Origin: Tropicimonas sp047971885
GTDB lineage: Bacteria > Pseudomonadota > Alphaproteobacteria > Rhodobacterales > Rhodobacteraceae
NCBI RefSeq assembly: GCF_047971885.1
Contig: NZ_JBKEAE010000138.1
Location: 1-19,057, forward strand
DNA: 19,057 nt
Direction: 5' to 3'
The notes below the pieces were generated by a model, which searched no databases, was not told where the DNA came from, and worked only from the letters and a program-made list of their open reading frames with translations. Of this stretch, positions 7,842 to 15,613 are shown piece after piece (the stretch's first letter is position 1; every line of letters starts with the position of its first letter). A program made the translations under genes and the position numbers.

Positions 7842-9023
7842 CTATTCCTGCTCGGTAGGTTGTGCGTCAGCGACAGGTGCCTCCACACCCGAGAAGGCGA
7901 GCACCTGATCGGGCAGGCGCTGTCCCGTGATCTCGATGGCGGCGACATTGGCATTTAGTTCCTCGATCTCAGACGGCGTGAAGCTGATCTCCGTCGAGCC
8001 GATATTGTCGAGCATATGTGCCATCTGGGTCGTCCCGGGGATCGGCACGATCCATGGCTTCCGAGCCATCAGCCATGCCAGCGCGACCTGTGCCGGGCTT
8101 GCCTTTTTGCGTTCAGCCCAGTCCTTCACCAGATCAACCAAGGCCAGATTATTCGGCAGGTTCTCTGGCGCAAACCTGGATTCGATGGCCCGGATGTCAC
8201 CGGGTGCGAACCGGGTGTTGGCATCAATGGCACCTGTGAGGAAGCCGACGCCAAGCGGGCTCCACGGCACAAAACCGATGCCCAGCTCTTCACAAAGAGG
8301 AATGACCTGATCCTCCGGGCCACGCCAGAGCATCGAGTATTCGTTCTGAACGGCGGTGACGGGGAGGGCCGCATGGGCGCGGCGAAGCGTGTCCAGTCCC
8401 ATCTCCGAGAGGCCCCAGTTCAGCACCTTGCCTTCGTTCATCAGATCCTGAACAGCCCCGGCAACATCCTCGATCGGAACCTCGGGATCCACGCGGTGCT
8501 GATAAAGAAGATCAATGCGATCTGTCCGCAGTCGCTCAAGCATACCCTCGACGGCAAGCTTGATATGTTCGGGGCGACTGTTGAGGCCAGGCAGGCGTTC
8601 GCCAGTTTCGAGGTCGATGTTCCAACCGAATTTCGACGTGATAACGACCTGATCACGGAACGATTCGATGGCTTCACCGAGAATGCGCTCATCCTCGTGC
8701 GGACCATATGCTTCGGCGCAGTCGAAGAAGGTGACACCATTTTCGAAGGCTGTCCGGATGATGTTCAGCATCTCGGGCCGGTAGGGGATCGTCGTCTGAT
8801 AGGTTCGGTGCATGTTCTGGACACCCAGACCAATGGCCGAGACCTCCAGATTGCCCAGCATCCGCGTTCCGCGTGCCGGGGTGGTGGCGGTTCCGGTCGA
8901 ACCGGCTTCCTGAGCGTCGGCCGGCGTGACCAGCCCACCAGCAAGCAACGGCGCGGCTGCCAGGCCGCCAGTCGCTGCCAACAGGCCGCGGCGTCCGATC
9001 TTAGCCTTGTTTTCACGTTCCAT
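7842..9023 (-). CDS. Tat-exported aldo/keto reductase
   Basis: Probable oxidoreductase reducing aldehydes or ketones. The 393 residues begin with a twin-arginine signal (IGRRGLLAATGG, a hydrophobic stretch, then PADAQ as likely cleavage site near 37), so the protein is expected in the periplasm. The catalytic tetrad is complete: Asp101, Tyr106 (DCAEAYG), Lys131 (ITSKFGW) and His176 (LYQHRVD). Downstream family segments VQNEYSMLWRGPED, PWSPLGVGFLTG and VPIPGTTQ are intact; the last belongs to the NADP-binding part. Start at 9023 is supported by GAGGAG 9 bases upstream. It lies 47 bases after the second aldo/keto reductase gene on the same strand, so the two are probably one operon. Substrate unknown. 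Confidence 0.92.
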   Translation of the reverse strand: MERENKAKIGRRGLLAATGGLAAAPLLAGGLVTPADAQEAGSTGTATTPARGTRMLGNLEVSAIGLGVQNMHRTYQTTIPYRPEMLNIIRTAFENGVTFFDCAEAYGPHEDERILGEAIESFRDQVVITSKFGWNIDLETGERLPGLNSRPEHIKLAVEGMLERLRTDRIDLLYQHRVDPEVPIEDVAGAVQDLMNEGKVLNWGLSEMGLDTLRRAHAALPVTAVQNEYSMLWRGPEDQVIPLCEELGIGFVPWSPLGVGFLTGAIDANTRFAPGDIRAIESRFAPENLPNNLALVDLVKDWAERKKASPAQVALAWLMARKPWIVPIPGTTQMAHMLDNIGSTEISFTPSEIEELNANVAAIEITGQRLPDQVLAFSGVEAPVADAQPTEQE

Positions 9024-9070
9024 GTTCGGGACTCCTCATGATTGCTTGATGGTGGGCATTACTGGCACAT

Positions 9071-9952
9071 TCACGTCTCGGGGATCGCCATACCGTAATT
9101 TTCAAGCGTGATGCTCTCGGGTTCGGGGCCGCTGCGCTTGCCGGTGTCGAGCGCCCGGATGGCAGCCATCTGCTCGTCCAAAAGCTGGAAATCGAACAGG
9201 TCGAAGTTTTCCGCGATGCGGGTGGCCTTGGTCGATTTCGGAATGGCCGACCGCCCTTCCTGCAGGTGCCAACGGAGCATGACCTGAGCGGCGGATTTGC
9301 CATGTGTCCCGGCAATGTCGAGGATGACCGGATCCTCTAGCGTGCTGCGTTTGCCGTCGCCATAGAAGGTAATCCCGCCAATTGGCGACCAGGCTTGCGT
9401 CAGGATGCCGTGCTTTGCATTCAGCGCCTGAAGCTCGGACTGCTGAAAGTAGGGATGGACTTCGATCTGGTTTACGGCAGGCATGACCTTCGCAGCCTCC
9501 AGAAAACGCTCCATATGCTCGGGCATGAAATTGCTGATGCCGATGGCGCGCACACGCCCGTCATTCAGCAGCATTTCAAGGGCGCGATACGCCTCCAACG
9601 TGCGGTCGAACGCAGTCGGCAGGGGTTGATGGAGCAGCAACAGATCAATCTGTTCGACCCCAAGCTTACCCGCGCTTTTCTCGAAGCCATGCAGGGCCTC
9701 GTCATAGCCGTAGTCGCTGATCCAGATCTTGGTTTCGATGAAGATTTCATCTCGAGCGACGCCAGAGCGGCGAATTCCTTCGCCGACTTCCTTTTCATTG
9801 CCATAAGCGGCAGCAGTATCGATATGGCGGTAGCCGGTGGCGATGGCGGCCTCAACAGCGGCACTGGTTTCGTCCGGGGCGCTTTGAAACACGCCGAGCC
9901 CGAGTGCGGGCATGTCCACGCCATTGTTCAATTTGATGCTATTCGTGGCCAT
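9071..9952 (-). CDS. Cytosolic aldo/keto reductase (2,5-diketogluconate-reductase-like)
   Basis: NADPH-dependent reduction of a carbonyl compound is expected. The 293 residues have no signal peptide. The tetrad Asp45, Tyr50 (HIDTAAAYG), Lys75 (ETKIW) and His108 (LLLLHQP) is complete, followed by AIGISNF, NQIEVHPYFQQ, QAWSPIGG and the cofactor motif IPKSTKATRIAENF. This is the DkgA/YtbE-like branch, distinct from the exported neighbour. Start chosen at 9952 because GAAGGAG stands upstream of ATG at good spacing; the frame extends to 10144 but those residues cross the divergent promoter. First gene of a two-gene operon, divergent from the LysR-type gene, which probably regulates it. Confidence 0.93.
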   Translation of the reverse strand: MATNSIKLNNGVDMPALGLGVFQSAPDETSAAVEAAIATGYRHIDTAAAYGNEKEVGEGIRRSGVARDEIFIETKIWISDYGYDEALHGFEKSAGKLGVEQIDLLLLHQPLPTAFDRTLEAYRALEMLLNDGRVRAIGISNFMPEHMERFLEAAKVMPAVNQIEVHPYFQQSELQALNAKHGILTQAWSPIGGITFYGDGKRSTLEDPVILDIAGTHGKSAAQVMLRWHLQEGRSAIPKSTKATRIAENFDLFDFQLLDEQMAAIRALDTGKRSGPEPESITLENYGMAIPET

Positions 9953-10051
9953 CGTTTTTCTCCTTCGGGTATGCCTGAAATTTAGGGGAGATGACCTCCG
10001 ACGATTAGACGGTATAGTTGGCATGAACTTATGCACTGAAAGCAATAATGG
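9953..10051. promoter_or_regulatory. Divergent promoter region with a candidate LysR operator
   Basis: 99 bases between the aldo/keto reductase operon and the LysR-type gene. Two overlapping dyads sit just upstream of the regulator start: AGTT-GGCATG-AACT (10016-10029) and GCAT-GAACTT-ATGC (10021-10034). A T-N11-A spacing as in LysR boxes is present within the first (T10015, A10027). The site would let the regulator act on both divergent genes. The dyads are seen; binding is inferred. Confidence 0.45.
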
Positions 10052-10942
10052 ATGCGCGAAAACATCAATGATCTGCTGGCCTTTGTCGTTGTCGCCAAGG
10101 ATCAGAGCTTTACGCAGGCGGCCGCGCGATTGGGTGTGTCGCAATCGTCGCTGAGCCGCACGATCCGCAAGCTGGAGGAAAATCTGGGCGTCCGTTTGCT
10201 GACACGCACCACGCGCAGCGTATCGCCAACCGAGGCAGGCGAACGACTGTTGCAGAATGTGGGGCCGCGTCTGGACGAGATTGCGAATGAGCTTGAAGCC
10301 ATCGGCGCACTTTCCGAAAAACCAGCCGGCACAGTGCGCATCAACTGCAGCGAATACGCCGCCGAAAGCGTGATCTGGCCGAAGCTATCCAAAGTTCTGC
10401 CAGACTATCCGGAGATCAGGCTGGAAATTTTTGTTGAACACAGCTTTACCGACATTGCGGCAGAAAGGTTCGACGCGGGTGTTCGGTTGGGTGAGAGCCT
10501 CGAAAAGGACATGATCGCCGTCCGCATTGCACCCGACGACCGGCTGATCGCGGTCGGGTCGCCGTCATATTTCCGGAAGCACATACCACCCGATGTGCCG
10601 CGGGATCTGACCGGACATAATTGCATCAACCTGCGCATGTCCACGCGCGGTGAGCTTTACGCCTGGGAGTTCGAGAAAGGCGGCAAGCCACTGAATGTGA
10701 AAGTTGACGGTCAACTTGTTTTCAACACGATCAACCCGATGATCGAGGCGGCGCTTTTGGGCTTTGGTATTGCCCTTGTCCCTGAATCCGCCGTTCAGGC
10801 TCAGCTCACCGACAGGACGCTGGTCCAAGTGCTGGATGACTGGTGCCAACCGTTTGCGGGCTTCCACCTCTATTACCCAAGCCGCAGGCAACAATCGCCA
10901 GCGTTCGAGATCGTCATGAACGCTCTAAGGCACAAAGGGTGA
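10052..10942 (+). CDS. LysR-type transcriptional regulator
   Basis: 296 residues, usual for the family. The N-terminal winged helix-turn-helix (about 5-64) shows DLLAFVVVAKDQSFTQAAARLGVSQSSLSRTIRKLE, here quoted in outline by its ends: FVVVAKDQSFTQAAARLG then SLSRTIRKLEENLGVRLL. It is followed by TRTTRSVSPTEAG and a periplasmic-binding-like effector domain (about 90-290). It belongs to the branch whose members often control divergent oxidoreductase genes. Its own ribosome site is weak. Neighbouring genes suggest that it senses an electrophile or quinone-like compound and induces the two reductases; that is inference. Confidence 0.93.
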   Translation: MRENINDLLAFVVVAKDQSFTQAAARLGVSQSSLSRTIRKLEENLGVRLLTRTTRSVSPTEAGERLLQNVGPRLDEIANELEAIGALSEKPAGTVRINCSEYAAESVIWPKLSKVLPDYPEIRLEIFVEHSFTDIAAERFDAGVRLGESLEKDMIAVRIAPDDRLIAVGSPSYFRKHIPPDVPRDLTGHNCINLRMSTRGELYAWEFEKGGKPLNVKVDGQLVFNTINPMIEAALLGFGIALVPESAVQAQLTDRTLVQVLDDWCQPFAGFHLYYPSRRQQSPAFEIVMNALRHKG

Positions 10943-10987
10943 ACTCGGAGGGGTATCACTTCGGCATAGAATTGCGAATAGTCCTCG

Positions 10988-12655
10988 CTAAAGCAGCAGC
11001 ACGATCAGTTGCGGCGCAAAGATCCTCAGTCCCATCACCAGCGGATAGACGGTGGCATAGGCGATCGAAGCGGCGGAGGTCGTGCTTTGCGCGTTGGCGA
11101 AGGCGAGCGCCGGCGGATCGGTCATCGATCCGGCCAGCATGCCGCAGAGCGTCAGGTAGTTGAAGCGCAGGAAGATGCGCGCCACGAGGCCGACGGTCAT
11201 CAGCGGAACGAGCGTTATCAGGATTCCGTAACCGACCCACGAGATCCCGTCACCGCGAAGCAGCGTATCGAGGAACTGGTCGCCCGCCTTGATCCCCACC
11301 ACCGCGAGGAAAAGGACGATACCGAATTCGCGCAGCGCCGTGTTGGCGACGGGGGGCATCACCCACATGAACGGCCCCCAATGGCCCAGCCTGCCGAGAA
11401 CGATCGCAACGATCAGCGGCCCGCCTGCCAGCCCCAGCTTGAGCGGCGCGGGCAGGCCGGGAATGGCGAGCGGAATGCTGCCCAGCAGGATGCCGAGCGC
11501 GATGCCGACGAACAATCCGGGGAAATCCACCTCGTCGAGCCGCTTCGACTGGTCGCCGAGGATGCCGCGTGCCTGGTTGACCGCGTCTTTCGTGCCGACC
11601 ACGGTGACGATATCGCCGAATTCCAGCGTGGAATCGGCCTGAACCGGCAGTTCGAGTCCCGCCCGCATGATGCGCGAGATCGTCACCCCGTGCCCCTCTT
11701 CCAGACCGAGCGAACGCAGCTGGTGCCCGATGATCTTGTGTTCGGTCACCACGATGCGGGCCCAGGTAAGCTGGGTTCCCTTGGTCGTCAGTTCGGTGTC
11801 GGTTTCCTCGCCGAGGATGATCCGCATCGCCCTGAGCCGGTCGCGCGGCCCGACAAGGTGAAGCACATCCCCCACATGCACCACCGTATCCCGCCGTGGC
11901 AGGATCAGGTCGTCGCCCTTCTTCATCCGCGAGGCGACAACACCCGCATCGTAGAGATCGGGAACCTCGGAAAGCGCAAGACCGTCGAGGTTCTGGTTCC
12001 TGACGACGACGTTGATCGAGGGCAGCGCGCCGGCGCCCCGGCGAAGGTGCGACTCGTAGGCCTCGGCCTCGGCCTCGATATCGACCCGGGTCATGACCCG
12101 GACAAGAAGCATGGTCAGCAGGATGCCGCAGATGCCGAACGGATAGGCCACCGCATAGCCCAGCGACGGCTGGGCGACTGCGTCGGCGCCGGCCCCCACA
12201 TCAGTCAGCGCCTGGGTTGCCGCGCCCAGCCCCGGCGTATTGGTCACCGCGCCCGACATGATTCCGACCAGTGCCGGCACCGGAACATCGAACGCAAAGT
12301 GGATCGCGACGGTCACCGCCACACCGAGCGCAACGATGCAGGCCGCCGCAACGTTCAGTTGCAGGCCGGATTTTCGCAGCGACGAGAAAAAGCCTGGCCC
12401 GACCTGGATACCGATGGTGAAGACAAAGAGGATCAGGCCGAATTCCCGGACGAATTCCATCATCTCGGCGCTGTAGTGCAGCCCGAGCCGGGACGAGATG
12501 TCGCCGAGCGCGATACCGGCGAAAAGCACTCCGCCGATACCAAGCCCCACCCCGCGGACATGTACGCGCCCGAACAGCAGACCGAGCGCGCCGGCGATCG
12601 AGACAGCTATCACGGTCAGCGCCACTTCGCTCAGATCAGGAAACAGCGACGTCAT
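10988..12655 (-). CDS. yidE: AspT/YidE/YbjL-family membrane transporter with two RCK/TrkA-C domains
   Basis: Inner-membrane protein of 555 residues, closely like E. coli YidE by recall. Order: five or six N-terminal membrane helices with LGIGGVLFAGIALG, FGLILFVFTIGIQVGPGFF and SGAVTNTPGLGA; two cytosolic TrkA-C regulatory domains (about 200-285 and 290-370); then a second membrane half with FVGIALGILLGSIP, LKLGLAGGPLIVAI, REFGIVLFLAVVGI and GSMTDPPALAFA. The halves are internal repeats of each other, the hallmark of the aspartate:alanine exchanger superfamily. The substrate of YidE proteins is unsettled. AGGGGAA supports the start. It lies 280 bases downstream of the kinase gene on the same strand; an inverted repeat between them suggests it has its own control. 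Confidence 0.93.
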   Translation of the reverse strand: MTSLFPDLSEVALTVIAVSIAGALGLLFGRVHVRGVGLGIGGVLFAGIALGDISSRLGLHYSAEMMEFVREFGLILFVFTIGIQVGPGFFSSLRKSGLQLNVAAACIVALGVAVTVAIHFAFDVPVPALVGIMSGAVTNTPGLGAATQALTDVGAGADAVAQPSLGYAVAYPFGICGILLTMLLVRVMTRVDIEAEAEAYESHLRRGAGALPSINVVVRNQNLDGLALSEVPDLYDAGVVASRMKKGDDLILPRRDTVVHVGDVLHLVGPRDRLRAMRIILGEETDTELTTKGTQLTWARIVVTEHKIIGHQLRSLGLEEGHGVTISRIMRAGLELPVQADSTLEFGDIVTVVGTKDAVNQARGILGDQSKRLDEVDFPGLFVGIALGILLGSIPLAIPGLPAPLKLGLAGGPLIVAIVLGRLGHWGPFMWVMPPVANTALREFGIVLFLAVVGIKAGDQFLDTLLRGDGISWVGYGILITLVPLMTVGLVARIFLRFNYLTLCGMLAGSMTDPPALAFANAQSTTSAASIAYATVYPLVMGLRIFAPQLIVLLL

Positions 12656-12935
12656 CTTTCTTTCCCCTGCCTTGCGACCGAAAGGAGGCGGCCCCAGGCG
12701 GCCGCATATGCGTGTCTCAATGAGCCTGCGGTCTCAACGCGTCAACAGCGCCCGCCGAAATCCTGCCTTGCGCGAAACGGCAGGGTCGCCATCGTCTGCC
12801 GGTCATCCGGATGTCCGGAAGTTTGCGCAAACACCCGGTATTCATGGTATTTTTCGCAAACTGTCCGGATAGCGGAATCGCCGTCACTCAAAGCGCTTTG
12901 GATTCTGCTGCGTCAATCGGCGACGGCGCCTTGCC
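12656..12935. promoter_or_regulatory. Kinase-transporter intergenic region with long inverted repeat and 12-base palindrome
   Basis: 280 bases with no gene. TCCGGAAGTTTGCG (12814-12827) is the inverted copy of CGCAAACTGTCCGGA (12855-12869) apart from one bulged base, around a 27-base loop. A perfect palindrome, CAAAGCGCTTTG, is at 12889-12900. Neither has a T-run for the leftward direction, so they look more like operator sites or RNA structure upstream of the transporter gene than a terminator of the kinase gene. Confidence 0.45.
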
Positions 12936-14258
12936 CTATCGTGCGACGCTGAGCTCCGCCCGCAGACCGCCGAGCGCGGCGCTGCTGTCCAGCCGCAGCT
13001 TTCCCCCGTGCCGCCGCGCGATATCGCGCGCGATCGCCAGCCCCAGCCCGACACCCGACCCCTTGTCCTGATTGCGGGCCGTATCGAGCCGTGCAAACGG
13101 CTTGAGGGCCTCGTCGCGGCGGTCCTCCGGGATGCCGGGACCGTCATCCTCGACCGAGAAAACCACCAGTCGCGGTGTCGTCGAGACGGTGAGCCGTGCC
13201 CTTCTGCCATAGCGCAACGCGTTGCCGACAAGGTTGGTCAGGGCCCGTTCGACCGCCAGACCGCGCAAAATGACCGGATCCTCGCTTCCATCGCCCAGCA
13301 CCACCTCGACCGCACAACCGCCCCGTGTGGCATCTTCCGCCACCTTCCGGGCTATATCCGCCGGGATCACCGATTCGGGATCGTCCAGTTGATCGGATCG
13401 GGCAAAATCGAGGAAGGCGCCGATCAGCCGCTCCATTTCGGAGACATCCCGCTCCATCTCGTCCACGTCCGGCCCCGGCGGTATCAGCGACAGCGAGAGT
13501 TTCAGCCGTGTCAGAGGCGTCCGCAGGTCGTGGCTTACCCCTGACAACATCATCGTTCTCTGTTCGATCTGGCGCTCGATCCTCGCCCGCATGTCGAGAA
13601 ACGCCCGACCTGCGGCACGAACCTCCTGCGCACCCGATGGCCGATAGGGTGCGATCTGCCCCTTGCCAAAGGCCTCGGCCGCCCCGGCGAGGCGGGTAAT
13701 CGGCCTGAGCTGGTTGCGCAGATAGAGATAGGCGATCGCGGTCATCAGCGCCGCGATTGCCAGCATCAGAACGACCAGTTGATGCGGATTCGACGCCGAG
13801 GCTCGGCGGCGGTCGACGCTCAGGCTGACAGGTCCGTGCCGGGTTTCGACCTCGACATCGACCCGACGGCTCGAGGTGAGCAGGTCCACCGAAAGAACCC
13901 CGTCAACTCCACCGCGCAGGGTGTCCATCACGATCCGTCCCGAGACATCATAGAATGCCCGCGCGTCGCCGGTTGCCGCCTCTGCTGCCGGCGCGACGGT
14001 GATTCCCATCGTCCGGGCGGTCTGCCGCACGGCCGCAAGACCGGCCGCCATGTCGGGGGCGGCGTTGATCTGACGGATCACCTCGCGAAATTCCAGCGAT
14101 ATCCCATGGGTCAGCTGTTGCGTCACATCCTCGAAATGCCGCTGGAAAAAGACCAGCGACACGGCGAGCACAAGTACCGCCACGGGCACGATCAGGATAA
14201 GCGCCGCACGGCCATAGAGGCTTCGCGGCATGGAACGTTTGATCCAGCGGAAATTCAT
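12936..14258 (-). CDS. EnvZ-like membrane sensor histidine kinase, no response regulator nearby
   Basis: Senses an unknown signal and phosphorylates a response regulator. 440 residues: first membrane helix about 18-38, periplasmic sensor about 40-155, second helix about 160-180, HAMP linker with NQLRPITRLAGAAEAFG, the phosphoacceptor His243 in SGVSHDLRTPLTRLK, N box around Asn346 (LTNLVGNALRYG), G1 box EDDGPGIP (370-377) and G2 box GSGVGLGLAIA. This is the OmpR-partner (HPK2/EnvZ) style. Such kinases usually sit right after their regulator gene, but here the gene upstream is a divergent hydrolase starting 42 bases away. The ribosome site is weak (GGGGGA about 15 bases off), so the start could lie slightly further in. 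Confidence 0.92.
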   Translation of the reverse strand: MNFRWIKRSMPRSLYGRAALILIVPVAVLVLAVSLVFFQRHFEDVTQQLTHGISLEFREVIRQINAAPDMAAGLAAVRQTARTMGITVAPAAEAATGDARAFYDVSGRIVMDTLRGGVDGVLSVDLLTSSRRVDVEVETRHGPVSLSVDRRRASASNPHQLVVLMLAIAALMTAIAYLYLRNQLRPITRLAGAAEAFGKGQIAPYRPSGAQEVRAAGRAFLDMRARIERQIEQRTMMLSGVSHDLRTPLTRLKLSLSLIPPGPDVDEMERDVSEMERLIGAFLDFARSDQLDDPESVIPADIARKVAEDATRGGCAVEVVLGDGSEDPVILRGLAVERALTNLVGNALRYGRRARLTVSTTPRLVVFSVEDDGPGIPEDRRDEALKPFARLDTARNQDKGSGVGLGLAIARDIARRHGGKLRLDSSAALGGLRAELSVAR

Positions 14259-14300
14259 GCAACAACGCTATCGTCCCCCGCCGGCAGGAGAAACAGGGAA

Positions 14301-15188
14301 ATGAACGTCGGGATCGTTCAGATGGAACCGGGATTGCGCCGCCTCACTGCGGCAAATTCCTCGCCGATGACTTTCCGGGGCACCAACACCTACCTTCTGG
14401 GAAAGGGATCGGTGGCGGTGATCGACCCCGGCCCGGAGGACCCGGTCCATCTCGACGCGCTGCTTGGGGCAACGGCGGGGGGCGAGCGGATTAGCCATAT
14501 CCTTGTCACCCATTCCCATCTCGATCATTCTCCGCTCGCCCGCGCCCTGGCCGCAATCGCCGATGCGCCGGTCCTCGCGTTCGGCACCCATACCGACGGC
14601 CGCTCGCCCCGGATGCGACAGCTTGCCCGGACAGGGCTGGCGGGGGGCGGCGAAGGGGCAGACACTGCTTTCGCGCCCGATCTGCGCCTTGAGGACGGCG
14701 CCATCGTTACCGGCGACGGCTGGACAGTCGAGGCGCTGCATACGCCTGGTCATACCGCGAACCACATGTGTTTCGCCTGGAACGGGGCGCTTTTCACCGG
14801 CGATCTGGTGATGGGATGGGCAAGCTCGATCATCTCGCCACCCGACGGGGATCTGACCGCCTTCATGACGTCCTGCAAAAGACTGGCCGGCCGTCGCGAT
14901 CACATCCTTTATCCGGGCCACGGCGAGCCGGTAACCGACCCGGCCGGCCGTATCGCCTGGCTGATCGCCCACCGCCGCAGCCGCGAGCGCCAGATTCTCG
15001 CGGCACTCGGCGAGACGCCCGAGGACATCCCGACCCTGACCCGCAGGGTCTATTCCGACATCCCCCCGGCCCTTCTCGCCGCCGCCGAGCGCAACCTCCT
15101 CGCCCACCTGATCGACCTTTGCGAACGGGGCAAGGCCGCAGTCATCGGAGAACTCTCTTCGGAGAGCCTGTTTCGCGGCATCGAATGA
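14301..15188 (+). CDS. Metallo-beta-lactamase-fold hydrolase (LACTB2/glyoxalase-II-like)
   Basis: Cytosolic zinc hydrolase of 295 residues. The metal site is complete: HSHLDH (71-76), the later His of HTPGHT, the Asp of FTGDLVMGW and the His of YPGHGEP. After the fold comes a C-terminal winged-helix-like tail (ERQILAALGETPEDIPTLTR onward), typical of the LACTB2 group, whose mammalian member is an RNase while many bacterial ones are annotated only as MBL-fold hydrolases. The substrate is not inferable. Start chosen at 14301: GGCAGGAG stands about 10 bases upstream, and the longer frame back to 13779 runs through the divergent kinase gene. tRNA-Asn follows. Confidence 0.92.
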   Translation: MNVGIVQMEPGLRRLTAANSSPMTFRGTNTYLLGKGSVAVIDPGPEDPVHLDALLGATAGGERISHILVTHSHLDHSPLARALAAIADAPVLAFGTHTDGRSPRMRQLARTGLAGGGEGADTAFAPDLRLEDGAIVTGDGWTVEALHTPGHTANHMCFAWNGALFTGDLVMGWASSIISPPDGDLTAFMTSCKRLAGRRDHILYPGHGEPVTDPAGRIAWLIAHRRSRERQILAALGETPEDIPTLTRRVYSDIPPALLAAAERNLLAHLIDLCERGKAAVIGELSSESLFRGIE

Positions 15189-15215
15189 TCGGAGCCGCAA
15201 TCACGAAAATCCCTC

Positions 15216-15244
15216 TGGACGCTCGTCAAGCGCATTGCTATACG
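15216..15244 (+). promoter_or_regulatory. Candidate promoter for tRNA-Asn
   Basis: TGGACG (15216-15221) and TATACG (15239-15244) are separated by 17 bases, each 4 of 6 to the sigma-70 consensus, and would start transcription about 5 bases before the tRNA. The pair lies between the hydrolase stop codon and the tRNA. Confidence 0.45.
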
Positions 15245-15255
15245 CGCCCCCGTGT

Positions 15256-15330
15256 TCCGGCGTAGCTCAGCGGTAGAGCAGTTGACTGTTAATCAATTGG
15301 TCGTAGGTTCGATCCCTACCGCCGGAGCCA
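15256..15330 (+). tRNA. tRNA-Asn (anticodon GUU)
   Basis: 75 bases with encoded CCA. The acceptor stem TCCGGCG (15256-15262) pairs with CGCCGGA (15320-15326), discriminator G, CCA at 15328-15330. The anticodon arm GTTGA / TCAAT surrounds CTGTTAA, placing GTT at 34-36. The T arm GTAGG-TTCGATC-CCTAC is canonical. A restriction-modification island begins downstream, as is common at tRNA 3' ends. Confidence 0.97.
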
Positions 15331-15358
15331 ATCAACCACTTGGTTGTAAAGCAAAATT

Positions 15359-15384
15359 GGCGATCCTCCGGGATCGCCTTTTTT
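15359..15384 (+). terminator. Rho-independent terminator after tRNA-Asn
   Basis: A perfect 8-base stem, GGCGATCC (15359-15366) with GGATCGCC (15371-15378), closed by TCCG and followed by six T and then CGTTTTT. It ends the tRNA transcript. Confidence 0.9.
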
Positions 15385-15613
15385 CGTTTTTGCAACGATG
15401 TTGCAACGCGGGCGCGGATCGAGCTTTCACCCTCGAAACTGGCTTGCGGGTTCACGGCAAGCACACGAGCGAGCCAAGCGCCGGAAACACGGGCTGTTTA
15501 AACACCCTTTGTTTTCAGAAACTTAGCTGTTGACCGCTGCGCCTAATCTATGGTAGGCAGGTGCTGTAGTCGCGGAGCAACGCCCGCGACTGCCTATCAA
15601 CGGAGTTCCAGAC
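15385..15613. other. Island left margin and structured leader
   Basis: No protein gene is evident before 15614. An inverted repeat TGCAAC-GAT-GTTGCA is at 15391-15405, with TGCAACG also repeated directly (15391 and 15402). Further on, AGTCGCGG (15568-15575) pairs with CCGCGACT (15584-15591). TAGGC (15554-15558) can pair either with GCCTA at 15541-15545 or with GCCTA at 15592-15596, so two exclusive folds are possible just ahead of the ribosome site of the 15614 ORF. Whether any of this is functional is unknown. Confidence 0.35.

Noticed and set aside
8016..9041. Rightward open frame of 341 codons
   Set aside because: Antisense shadow of the Tat-exported aldo/keto reductase.
9953..10144. 64-residue extension of the second aldo/keto reductase
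   Set aside because: It would cross the divergent promoter and the LysR gene start; the ATG at 9952 has a strong ribosome site.
11009..12952. Rightward open frame of 647 codons
   Set aside because: Antisense to the YidE-like transporter; its composition is highly charged and low in complexity.
13779..14300. N-terminal extension of the MBL hydrolase
   Set aside because: It runs antisense through the kinase sensor domain; 14301 has GGAG and begins the family-typical N-terminus.
14268..15200. Leftward open frame of 310 codons
   Set aside because: Antisense shadow of the MBL-fold hydrolase with its complete metal site.
15252..15533. 93-codon ORF across tRNA-Asn and its terminator
   Set aside because: It begins by translating the tRNA gene and reads through the terminator stem.
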